Part shown: positions 54,046 to 63,475 of the stretch, one piece after another
Position numbering within the stretch: position 1 is the stretch's first letter
Layout: the number at the start of each line of letters is the position of its first letter
Source of the DNA: Salticus scenicus
Taxonomy: Eukaryota; Arthropoda; Arachnida; Araneae; Salticidae
Assembly (NCBI GenBank): GCA_963930645.1
Contig: CAWVNO010000528.1
Span: forward strand, 62,001-126,000
Direction of reading: 5' to 3'
DNA length: 64,000 nt
Made by a program: the position numbers and the translations under genes
Notes under the pieces: model-generated
Databases searched by the model: none
Told to the model about the DNA's origin: nothing
Seen by the model: the letters and a program-made list of their open reading frames with translations, nothing else

Positions 54046-54266
54046 AAGCCCACCAGCGGCCGAGCGGTTCTGCGCTCAAAGTTCGTAGACGTGAGGTGCT
54101 GGGTTCGATCCCAGGTCGCGCTCATCGGACTGGTCGTTCGGAGTTTTCTCCGAAACTTGTATATATACGGGTTAGAACTATTTTGAAAGCCGCCCCCCAC
54201 ACGGAAGGCACTCCACCCATAGGCCTAAGACCCTAGAGCAGTCAATCGACCTTAATCCCCACAACC
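54046..54266 (+). mobile_element. Full-length tRNA-derived SINE
   Basis: CCAGCGGCCGAGCGGTTCTG is an A box of tRNA style, followed 40 bases on by GTGCTGGGTTCGATCCCAGG, a canonical B box. Then come CGCTCATCGGACTGGTCGTT, CGGAGTTTTCTCCGAAACTT, a GGCACTCCACCCATAGGCCT segment, and CAGTCAATCGACCTTAATCC. RNA polymerase III would transcribe it, and mobilisation would use a LINE. Five other copies or fragments lie in 12.5-14.4 kb. No A-rich tail or TSD is clear. Confidence 0.85.
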
Positions 54267-54489
54267 TTAAGTATTTTCAAAATCTAAAAAAATTTTGATA
54301 AATATTGGTATGAGTATGTGAAATAATAATTTGTAAAATTAAATATCAGTATATTAAAATTATGGTAATACTTAATTTTTTTGCGTCTAAGAAATATGCA
54401 TTTATGCATAGCTGAATATTTACATTTATTTTCTTTAAAATTTACAAAGTTAATGTAGCGCAAATTTAAAATTAACTATTTTAAAATTG

Positions 54490-54552
54490 CTAAAATTGCT
54501 TTTCAATAAATCTAAAATTGCTTTTCAATAAAGCTAAAATTGCTTTTCAATA
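54490..54552 (+). repeat. 24-bp tandem repeat, three units
   Basis: TAAAATTGCTTTTCAATAAA with a two- to four-base linker (TC or GC) is repeated three times, followed by a poly(A) of about 24. Confidence 0.85.
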
Positions 54553-54579
54553 AAATACTCTATTTAAAAAAAAAAAAAA

Positions 54580-55150
54580 AAAAAAAAAAAGCTAACAATA
54601 ACAATCAATATTAATAAAAAGGATGAAAAAATGTACATGTGTAATTTAAATTTATTTCATCAATATCAATTTTAAAACTACATATTAAATATGTCACGTG
54701 GAAAAATAATATAAAGAAAAACACAAATGCTAATAAACCTGATTTTAAGTTATAAGCTCAAGCTCATCCTCATGTCTTATCAATTTCTTTTATTTTAAAA
54801 ATATATCTTAAAAAATATTAAACATATCTGGGAAAAAAATTTATAGAAAATAAAAATATGTTTTTTATAAGATTATTGAATAAAAATTTCTGCAAACATT
54901 TACCCATAAATATTTTCATATTAAATAAAAGTGATCTAAGTATCTCTTTAAATCATTTCTTAACCCCCCCCCCTCCCACCTTTTTTTTAAATAATGAAAG
55001 TTAACTTTATAAAAATGAACTTTGAATAAAAAACTAAAAAAAAAAAAGTTTTAGCTTATGAAAATGTTTTATTTAAATTAATCGCTGCAGATAGCGCAAA
55101 TTATATGATGAATTCAGAATGGAGATTGCAAATGCATGCTATATCTCACA
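54580..55150. other. No gene seen; AT-rich
   Basis: AT-rich spacer with a C run near 54965-54978 and poly(A) near 55035. No features. Confidence 0.5.
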
Positions 55151-55154
55151 GCTT

Positions 55155-55252
55155 CTTGCTCATAGCTACAAGTCTGCGCGCATGCGCACTAGAAGGAGGA
55201 GCTTGGAGCTGGAGCATTTGTGAGGGGCGCGATAAAAGGTCTTGTTAATATA
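55155..55252. repeat. Right arm of a distant inverted repeat
   Basis: CTGCGCGCATGCGCACTAGA then AGGAGGAGCTTGGAGCTGGA and GCATTTGTGAGGGGCGCGAT is the reverse complement of 44697-44815, with internal indels. It marks one side of a 10.4 kb block. Confidence 0.65.
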
Positions 55253-55460
55253 CATGGTGTTTGTTTATTAATAATAAAATATTATGTAACGAGTAACTAT
55301 GTTTACAATATTCATAATAAAAGCATGCTTCTTTAATGTTAAAACCATATCTACTTTAGTAATATAACATTAAAATATAACATTCAATATATTTACAAAC
55401 ATAAATAAATAACACGCGCAAGCACTTCACTACATCTTGTGCCATTTGTAATATACTCAA

Positions 55461-55967
55461 CCCTCTGTAACTCATGACCTTTAATATTTTTGTGTTTATT
55501 TGTTTCGTAATAATTGGAAAAAAATAAAATACACGTGTTTCAGGTTTTTTTTTTATTTCTCATAAATTTCGAAAAAACAAACAAAAACACCTACAGGCAA
55601 CAAACACTTTTTAGCATAAAATCCTATAAAATACGTGAAATTGGGTCAAAATCAATATTATACAATGAATTTGAAACACTTACCTCTTCACTGTTTCAAT
55701 ATAAAACACAAAACACACGAAAAACTATTTTTTATTATTTTTTGAATCAGAGCTGGTCCGCACTTGTCGTTAGTTACTCACTGTCGAGTAATGAACTTCA
55801 ACTTACGACATACGGCGCCATCCAGTTGTGTTTCTAGATACTAGATTCTCTAACTGTGAGTGTATACGACAGGCTACAGTGCGTGATTACGTTGTAGAAC
55901 CGATTCTTTGAATTTGAACCACGATCGAACGGTATGTTGCCTACAGTCTACAGTATGGTACAGAGGG
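55461..55967. mobile_element. piggyBac-like element with eroded left target
   Basis: The left end CCCTCTGTAACTCATGACC and the right, in reverse complement CCCTCTGTACCATACTGTAG, are short TIRs. The right flank is TTAA at 55968-55971; the left is TCAA, one base off. The internal open frame (55514-55837) starts at a TTG and has no recognisable domain. Confidence 0.55.
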
Positions 55968-55971
55968 TTAA

Positions 55972-56740
55972 GGTATTAAAAATACATTAAAAAGGGGGAA
56001 TACAGTGAAACTGCAATATGATTAAATAATGTTTAAAATTCTTACCTGAAACAAGCAATATATATTTCCAAGAGCCACAGCATAACAATAATAAATGCAG
56101 AAGAGCGAAATTAAACGTATGCGACACCGACCGACTGCAATAATGAATACTCAGATCGATCAAGCCAAGCTTGACAGCTGGCGTCGTCACTGAATAATTC
56201 GCCAAACTAAGGCTCCTATATATACGAGATGGCGCATCAGGCATTTTGTTGCCATAGGAATGCGACATGTACCCAGCGCGTTTCATTGATAAATAAACGG
56301 CAGTCATTACTTTTTTCGTGCAGCAACAATATGTTTTTTATCTTATCAAAACTTTTATTTTTGTATGACAGCAGCAATACTACAACTAAACTTTGAACTC
56401 TAATAGAACTGAAGTGAATTCAATGTAATGTTGTGATCGGTGTCGATACTTCTATTCGCTCGTGTCATACGAGCATGTCACCATGTAACTTTAATCTTTT
56501 ATTATTTTTCTCATTTAATTAAATATGGTTTCAGTAAATCAACTTTATACATATTCTTTTTTTGAACATGCTACACTATCATGCCGTAACTGGTGAACTT
56601 TGGACTTGTTTAGTAGGATGATATTTGCTTAGCCGTGTGCACTGGGCATGTGGTGGTGTTAAGACTAATCAGTTATCTTCAGTTCCTGCATATTGCCAAT
56701 ATTTTTTGCGCTCAAAATACCTCTTTACGTAATTTTTACG
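55972..56740. other. GC-richer segment and gypsy leader
   Basis: The segment 56110-56310 is CpG-containing (TATATACGAGATGGCGCATC, GTACCCAGCGCGTTTCATTG) and includes AGATGGCGC, which also occurs at 14934 in the split island. 56421-56580 starts TGTAATGTTGTGATC and ends CTACACTATCA, and could be the 5' LTR of the gypsy element, with ATGCCGTAACTGGTGAACTT just inside as a primer-site region. No second LTR is found to confirm it. Confidence 0.35.
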
Positions 56741-57448
56741 ATGAATAGTCAAGATCAACAGCGATTAGCAAAAATCGCTCTTCGTATTCCACCGTTTTGG
56801 AAAGCTAACGTTCTGTTATGGATTGCACAGTGTGATAACGCTTTTACGTACAGTGGAATAACCAACGATGAAACAAAATTTTCTGTTCTAATCGCCAACA
56901 TCGATGCTGAAACTTTGTCACATGTGTCCGACATTGTGTTAAATCCTCCTGACACTGAAAAATATAAGAAACTGTCTGAAGGGCTTATATCTGAATTTGA
57001 AGACTCTAAGCACCAGAAAATAAAGAAGCTGCTCAGTGAACTTCAACTGGGTGAAGAACATCGAAGTCATTTCCTGCTAAAAATGAAAGATCTTTCTGGG
57101 AACCTGCTGAATGATGACTTTTCTCAAAATTTATGGATGCAAAGAATGCCAACTCACATTCAAACAGTTTTATCTGCTTCGTCCGAGAAACTTGATCAGC
57201 TTACAGTTATAACTGACAAGGTTGCTGAAGTTGTACAACCTAGTACCATTTGTGCTACTTCTGGAACGTCTCTTGATACCACCAGAGTTACAACCGACAC
57301 TCTTGCCCGCCAGATTGAAGAGCTTATTCGCCAAGTTTCTGAACATTCCCGTAATTGTTCCAGAACTCCGAGATTCCGAAACCGATCAAAATCACGCTCC
57401 AGGAAGAATAACTCCATGGATATGTTTTTACCATACCAGGTTTGGTGA
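56741..57448 (+). pseudogene. Gypsy gag, frameshifted near its end
   Basis: The likely start is the ATG at 56741 rather than the upstream in-frame start at 56693, because the conserved IALRIPPFWKANVLLWIAQC block of arthropod gypsy gag (DUF7041 type) begins just after it. The domain continues with VLIANIDAETLSHVSDIVLN and LLSELQLGEEHRSHFLLKMK then DLSGN, a serine-rich linker, and a basic RNRSKSRSRKN tail. The true continuation CFYHTRFGDRPRKCAQ, a knuckle-like segment, lies in another frame (to 57476), so a frameshift occurred near 57400. Confidence 0.82.
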
Positions 57449-57479
57449 TAGGCCACGCAAATGTGCTCAGACTTAAAGC

Positions 57480-57731
57480 TATGAAAAACAAAAAAAACGT
57501 TTCACTCCCGTCATAGCTGGGAAGACGGAGGTATCTAAAAAGACCAGTCGATTATTCCTTCATCACCGAAAGACTGGCGAAAACATTTTTAATTGATTCT
57601 GGTAGTGAAATTTCAGTATTGCCTCCGCCTCCTCATCCGCCCACACACAGAGGTCATGTGAAACGTTTTCCCTTTTTACTGGAAATAACACAAAAATTCC
57701 AGCCAATGGGTTTGGGCATCGACAATTAGAC
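57480..57731 (+). pseudogene. Gypsy retropepsin remnant
   Basis: FLIDSGSEISVLPP, with the D-S-G active-site triad at 57595-57603, is the N-terminal lobe of the aspartic protease. Downstream the frame is disturbed and resumes at LRKPSPWTIVTADLTSPIIS then TDFLQHFNVL, which corresponds to the C-terminal lobe. The enzyme would process the polyprotein. Confidence 0.72.
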
Positions 57732-58978
57732 TTGGGTCTCCGGAAACCTTCTCCATGGACAATTGTGACTGCAGATTTGACTTCTCCTATCATCAGCACA
57801 GATTTTTTGCAACATTTTAATGTTCTGGTTGATTTAAAAGGGAAATGTCATGTAAATCCTGAGACTTCATTGCTTACTTATGGCAACATTATTTGCAAAA
57901 AACAATCCTCTGTTGTGACTGTTTCTGTTAATTCAGATTATGATTCTCTGCTTTCTGAGTTTCCGGATCCTCCTCTAATTAAAGAAACTAATGCTCATGA
58001 TACAGTGCATTATATACTTACTCGTGGGCCACCTGTAACAGCAAAACCAAGGCGACTCCATCCCAAAATATATGAGGCCGTGAAAGCCGAATTCGAATTT
58101 CTTCTCAATCAAGGAATAATTCGTCCATCAAAAAGGCCGTGGAGCTCCCCGCTGCATGTTGTACCTAAGCAAGACACTACAGTACGTCCAGTTTGAGATT
58201 ATCGTAAGTTGAACCCACTGAATTTGACAGCTACCCCTTTCCTTACCTACAGGACTTTGACCATTCACTCTGCGGTAAGACTATTTTCTCGAAAGTAGAC
58301 ATTTTTAAAGCATTTTATGAGATTCCCATTGGAGATAGTAGTGACATTCCTAAAACAGCAGTGACAACCCCATTGGGCGTCTCTGAGTATACGCACCTAT
58401 GTTTTGGGTTGGTAAATGCTCCGTTCATGCGCTTTATGCATGCAGTTTTAACAGGTCTCCCATTTTCCTATGTATATCCTGATGATATACTCTGCTTTTC
58501 ATCTGATGCTACTGAACCTAAGGAGCATTTACTTGCTATTTTGCAATGGTTGAATGTTTATGGCCTCAAATAGAATGTGTCAAAATGCACATATGGGTTC
58601 ACCAACCTTGAGTTTATTGGCCACCTCATAAGCCAAAAAGTTTTAAAACCTTTACAAAACAAATTTGATGTGGTTCTTAATTTTAAGTTACCGGAGACAA
58701 TTGGTAATTTGCGTAAGTTTCTAGGATTATTGAATTTTTATCGCAGGTTTTTACCTCATGCAGCAGGCAACCAGGCCATATTAAATGAGTTTTTAAAAGG
58801 ATGTTCTGGAAAGAAAAATTCAAAGAAACCAATTGTTTGGACAGCTTTAGCAAGTGAGGCTTTTAACAAAAGTAAACAAGTATTGGCTATTGCCACATTA
58901 CTTGCGCATCATTTCCCAACTGCCCGACTTGCATTGCATGTTGATGCATCTGATTATGCAATTGGTGGTGCTTTACAT
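57732..58978 (+). pseudogene. Gypsy reverse transcriptase and start of RNase H
   Basis: GPPVTAKPRRLHPKIYEAVK, LLNQGIIRPSKRPWSSPLHV then VPKQD, a stop TGA at 58194 where C or R normally precedes DYRKLNPL, FSKVDIFKAFYEIPI (first catalytic D), FGLVNAPFMRFMHAVL, and YPDDIL in place of YVDDIL. A TAG at 58571 precedes NVSKCTYGFTNLEFIGHLIS. The connection and RNase H start follow with LHVDASDYAIGGALHQ. There the element at 58979 interrupts it. RNase H resumes at 60570. Several stops make it inactive. Confidence 0.88.
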
Positions 58979-59135
58979 CAGATTATTATACAGATAGGAC
59001 AGTGAAGCGAAAAAGCGAACCACAAAGGTAGTAGCACCACTAATGTCAACAGAGGAGAACTGCATGTGTTATGTCTACATGAGTAGCATCTTTGATCGAA
59101 AATTGTTTTTCTATTTCGCGAGTAGTTAGTAACAG

Positions 59136-59613
59136 CAGGGCTTGATTATCGCACAGACCAACTAGACCTCGGCCTAGGGCACCTCTGTCGAGGGGCACCA
59201 AAATAATTTCAAAATTTTAAACTGTTATTTTTGGCAAATGTTTCCTTAAAAATATTAACTGAAATCTAGATAGTGGTAATAATCTTTACTTGGATGCGAA
59301 TCTCTTTCGAGGAGGATCAGTATTGTGTACTACGTTTCCGGACTACAGTCGGCAGCAATATTATCGAAGAACACATGCATCCTTTTCGTATATATATATT
59401 TTTTTGAGTTTCATCGCAAATTTTTTTCAACTTACTTTTTACTTCTATTACCCGACTACCGTAGGTAATAGAAGTATTGTATTCGGTCCAAAAATTCGAT
59501 ATCGAGTTTTCACCTGGTTTACACATTTTAAGGTCCCCTGAGTCCAAAAAAGTGGTTTTTGGCAACTAAAATCATCCTGGGCCTTGGTCCCAGTAGGCCT
59601 TAATCAGGCTTTC
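59136..59613. mobile_element. hAT nested in the 58979-60569 element, 8-bp TSD
   Basis: Identical 8-mers AGTAACAG at 59128-59135 and 59614-59621 flank ends CAGGGCTTGATTATCGC and, in reverse complement, GAAAGCCTGATTAAGGCC, which share GC.TGATTA. The interior includes an R2-like hairpin head (TACTTCTATTACCCGACTAC then CGTAGGTAATAGAAGTATTG at 59436-59478) with the TTTTAAGGTCCCCTGAGTCC phrase. Confidence 0.8.
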
Positions 59614-59680
59614 AGTAACAGGTTAGTATATGAAGTTCTTTTTCTTCATTTTATATTACCTTTAAATTCACAAAATCATA

Positions 59681-59819
59681 CAAGGGATGGAATACGGGCG
59701 TCGAACTCATACCACTATCAAAGTAAGAATTTTTCTTCTTCTTAAATCAACGATATTATAGGTAGAGAAATTTCTTGAACAAATAGCGGTATGAATTCTG
59801 CTCCCGTGTTCCATCGCTG
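59681..59819. mobile_element. 139-bp MITE, second copy of the 27861 family
   Basis: The ends are CAAGGGATGGAATACGGGCG and, in reverse complement, CAGCGATGGAACACGGGAGC. The middle TCAACGATATTATAGGTAGA is shared with the 27861 copy, and the length is the same. TCATA lies on both sides (59676-59680, 59820-59824). It interrupts one of the tandem units of the host element. Confidence 0.85.
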
Positions 59820-60569
59820 TCATATTCAAAACGTTCACAGTTATTCTTCTAACAAATAAAATTAATTTTTATAAAGTTTCAAAATATATTTTTTGAAACA
59901 CATTCGTATTCAAGTACAACTTAAAATAACAAACTGTATTCTGAAATAGCAGAATGAAATCTTAAATGTTTAACATTGCTTGGTTTAAATAATACAAAAT
60001 GCTTTAAAATGAAAAATATTCTTGGTTTATGTATATTTTCAAAATTTATTTGCTTGGTATTTAGTCCATGTTTCTTAAAATAAATTGCTTTTGACAATCA
60101 TGTTTGTAAACAATAATAAAGTTGCCAAACGAAAACGTATGTGCAGTTTTCTTTTCCTTCACTTTTTCTAATACTTTTAAATTCACAAAATCATCCCATT
60201 CAGAGCTTTTTTCTAACAAATAAAACTAATTTTTATTATGCTTGAAAATAAATTTTTCACATTCGTGTTTGTGTACAAATTCATATAACAAACTGTAATA
60301 CTGAAGTAGCAGTATGGTATGACATCTTGTATAACAAATCTCATATAACAAAATTGCCAAACAAAAACATCAATATAGTGGTCGGTTGGTTGTTGGGTTT
60401 AACATTGCATTAATATTACGCTGTAACATAGATACAATAAAAAAAAGGACGAGCGATTGCATAAGCTGGAGAGCTGGAAAAACTTACAGCAGTTGTCAAA
60501 AGGGTCGCTGCATTCCAATTTTAATTACCATTGAATATACCAGAGTGTCCTATCTGTATAATGATCTGG

Positions 60570-60649
60570 GCTTTACATCAAGTTGTAGATTCTGAGATGC
60601 AGCCTTTAGGATTTTTCTCCAGGAAGCTCAGTACAGCTGAATCACGATC
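60570..60649 (+). pseudogene. Gypsy RNase H continuation
   Basis: The frame VVDSEMQPLGFFSRKLSTAE then SR directly continues the GALHQ of 58978 after removal of the insertion. FFSRKLSTAESR is the conserved RNase H segment (normally followed by YS.YDREL). The element is cut again at 60650 by a hAT-like end, and no integrase or 3' LTR is visible to the window end. Confidence 0.8.
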
Positions 60650-60730
60650 AGTAGCGGCTCGTGAGATTGTTTACAGGGGGGGGGGGTCTGCATAGCTGCA
60701 TGTCCACGTAAGATTTGAGAAAACAAGCGA
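60650..60730. mobile_element. Left end of a hAT-like element
   Basis: CAGTAGCGGCTCGTGAGATT then GTTTACAGGGGGGGGGG is a characteristic hAT-type terminus. The reverse-complement end was not found downstream, so its extent is unknown. Confidence 0.45.
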
Positions 60731-61104
60731 AAATGATTTTCTAAATAATCTGTTTTAATCGGGGTCTTCGGGTTTCATATGCGCAGACTGAGCAAGAAGC
60801 AGAGCAATACATGATACAGCATAGATTTAAAATTTTATATTATTGGACATTCATTACAAAGAAAAAAAAAATCTGAAGATTTTATTTTGTTAACTTTATT
60901 TATTAATGATAATCAATTTCCCCCCCCCCAAAAAATATTTTTCATCTGCGTGCTATTATTTTCTCCAAGATGGTACGAAGTATACATACATGATTGTAAA
61001 TCAAATTTTGCTCATCAAAAGGATACACACATTGATTTATATAAAAATAATGATAAATAGTTTGTTTACATACTTATGTAGATCTGTACAGTTCTTGCGA
61101 TAAT
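60731..61104. other. No gene seen; AT-rich
   Basis: A C run at 60921-60929 lies among AT-rich DNA. This may be the body of the hAT at 60650. Confidence 0.45.
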
Positions 61105-61545
61105 AACTGCAAATAATTCGAATGTATAGTCCATAATGATAAAGAATTTCTTTTTGTGTCTCTGTACAAAAATGTATATGTCCTGTGCTCATCAAACTAT
61201 ACAAATTGCGTGACGATTACCTATAACCTACCTACCAATTTTTAGCTCAATTGGATAAAACATTTAGGCGCAATCGCACTTCATAAATTTAAGTCCATTA
61301 ATCAAAATGATAAGGATTTTTTCTTTGTGTCCTTGTAACAGAACTATAAGTCTCACATCCATCAAATTCTATACAGCTCGTTTGATGGTGACCTTTCACA
61401 TACCTACGATCTTTCAATTCAATCAAACCAAGCATTTAGATGTTATGATATTCACTCACATATATACACTTACTTACACCATTCATATAACACTGTAAAA
61501 ATAGCAAAAATGAGCTCAAGAGACCTCAAAACATTACAGTAATGT
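61105..61545 (-). repeat. Diverged R4 repeat fragment
   Basis: CATAATGATAAAGAATTTCT then TTTTGTGTCTCTGTA, CAATCGCACTTCATAAATTT, AGTCCATTAATCAAAATGAT and AATAGCAAAAATGAGCTCAA then GAGACCTCAAAAC follow the order of the R4 minus copy at 31793-32798. It has about two of the 180-bp units. It is more eroded than the inverted pair. Confidence 0.65.
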
Positions 61546-62628
61546 AATGCTCGTATCTTAAAAGTGCAATTATAATGATGCGTTTCCTTAATTTATTTAG
61601 AACATCCTTTGAAATATTAATTAAAAGAGTTAACATTGACGTGAAATCTTGCACATAACATAGATTATGAAATGCTTGTCTAACATTACGAACATTTTAT
61701 TGTTATTATTTTTTTTAATGCGAACTTTACACACATGTACAGTAAACTAAAATTTACACATGGTACAGTAAACTAAAATTTTAATTATGAAACCTTAGTA
61801 TAATTAAAAATGAATTTCCAAAATTTGCTGCACATCTTCTGTATTGCCGTGCATTTAAAAAAAAAAAAAATCTACAAATGTTAAAACACTATTTTCTTTA
61901 GATATATTTAAAAAGGCTGGAATAGTATATATCAGTTTGATTTGGTTTGAAATATTGTCCAAGCCAGCAGGGCATTCTGGATGTTTTGTGTGTCCTCGTA
62001 AAAGAAGTATATAGGAAAAATAGTGTGGTCAATCTAAAGAACGGATATTAAAATGCTTAAATTTCCGAGCATATTTCTGAAAGTTCTCACTCAAATAGAA
62101 AGAGAGATGAAACAAAGTTATAAATGCTTTCCAACTTCGTTGTATGAAAATGTCAGAAATTAAAAATTTAGTAATCTCGTGTTTTTAAAAAAGGTTCGAC
62201 TGCTAATATTTCTCATCAAAATAGAAAAACATTAGTGACTAAAATACAAGTGAAAAAATAAAATAAAATAAAATAAAAATAATTATAATTATAATAATAA
62301 CCTTATCAACAAAGCGATTAAACGATAAATTTTAAATATTATGTTTAAGGCAAAATTTATATAAAAATTGAGATTCTGTCTATTCAACGTTTCTGCCATT
62401 GGCCAACCAAGAAACAGAAAAACCGTGCTAAATTTCCATGTAATATAAAATAAAAATCTCTTTGAGAAATAAATAAAAATGACTTCTTTTTTCTCATATA
62501 ATCGTGAATAACCTTCATGCTAAATTTTTTCACCTCTCATGCATAAATAATCATCAAACACAGCGATTACCGCATTAAAAACTGTGAAGAAAAAACGTAG
62601 ATTACAAAGGGAAATTGTTCTTTTCCAG
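61546..62628. other. AT-rich, probable intron of the 62629 locus
   Basis: There is no recognisable exon or repeat. The last bases, TTGTTCTTTTCCAG, form a pyrimidine-rich tract with AG, consistent with an intron 3' end. Confidence 0.5.
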
Positions 62629-62836
62629 CATTACCGAAATCCCTAATCAGATCGGAGCTGCAGCAGATGCAGCTCCAACCAAATGGTCGAAACTGTGGGT
62701 CTATTCTGGCCTGTTTGCTTCGTTATATTCCTTCGGAATTCAACGATCTTCGGAATATAACGATAATTTGGTATTCTGGGCTGTTGCGATCGAAATTTTA
62801 GCGATATTTATCTTCGTTATTTTTCGAGAGCTCTAA
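62629..62836 (+). CDS. Terminal exon of an unidentified small membrane protein
   Basis: After the acceptor TTCTTTTCCAG at 62618-62628, an open frame of about 69 codons runs to TAA at 62834-62836. The first base completes a codon from the previous exon. The N-terminal part is polar (ITEIPNQIGAAADAAPTKWS), and two hydrophobic segments follow (about KLWVYSGLFASLYSFGI and NLVFWAVAIEILAIFIFVIF). These are separated by QRSSEYND, and the protein ends REL. The exon is GC-richer than its surroundings and uses balanced codons. The pattern suggests a two-pass C-terminal membrane hairpin. I do not recognise the family. The upstream exon lies outside the window or was missed. Confidence 0.62.
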
Positions 62837-62908
62837 GGCTGTCGTTGAGTGGCTCTTGTATTCGTTACAATATTTTGTTACCCTTTTGTTATTATAAAGG
62901 TGTTTAAT

Positions 62909-62952
<44 letters not shown>

Positions 62953-63100
62953 AATAGTTATGATTTATGAAATAAGGAAACTTGGTAAAAGAAATGTTAG
63001 CAAAGCTTAAAATACATAGAATGTAAACAAAAATTCATTAGTTTTTCCCACACATATCCAAATTTAAATAAAGTGAAAACGGAATAAAATACAAACTTTA
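62837..63100 (+). other. Probable 3' UTR of the membrane-protein gene
   Basis: Starts directly after TAA. It contains a long T run at 62909-62948 and an AATAAA polyadenylation signal at 63067-63072. The true transcript end is not visible. Confidence 0.4.
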
Positions 63101-63145
63101 TTATTTTAAAATTATGAAAATTTCAACTGTATTTGAGAACCTAGT

Positions 63146-63184
<39 letters not shown>

Positions 63185-63442
63185 TTAAGTAATTGTTTTG
63201 AATGACTCTAAACGATTGCATACATAATTTAATTTTTTGATTTAATGTTTATTATTTAAATTTATGATTTAATTTAATATTTTGGGTATAGTTAATCTTC
63301 TAAACAATTTTAAAGCTTAATATTTTTTTAAAAAGCAATGCATTATTCATCATATACATTTATGTAAAAAATTGAGTAATGTACTTTTCATATAAATTTA
63401 CAAATAATTTTCTAGAAATTAATATACAGATTAAATCAAACT

Positions 63443-63475
<33 letters not shown>

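Larger units (their letters stand above)
58979..60569. mobile_element. 1.6 kb TIR element inserted in gypsy, 9-bp TSD
   Basis: The left TIR CAGATTATTATACAGATAGG then ACA (58979-59001) and the right TIR in reverse complement CAGATCATTATACAGATAGG then ACA (60546-60568) differ at one base. The 9-mer GCTTTACAT flanks it at 58970-58978 and 60570-60578, and the gypsy RNase H frame resumes after it. TSD length fits a Mutator-like element (inference). The interior has two tandem diverged units (about 59639-60119 and 60120-60360) and two nested insertions. No transposase. Confidence 0.88.

Noticed and set aside
44697..55252. Polinton/Maverick with 10 kb body
   Set aside because: No polymerase B, integrase, ATPase or capsid frame occurs between the arms; the interior is a palindrome, a Helitron and AT-rich DNA.
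55987..56307. Minus-strand frame of 106 codons upstream of gypsy
   Set aside because: There is no domain, and the start context and composition do not support coding; it could not be linked to a transcript signal.
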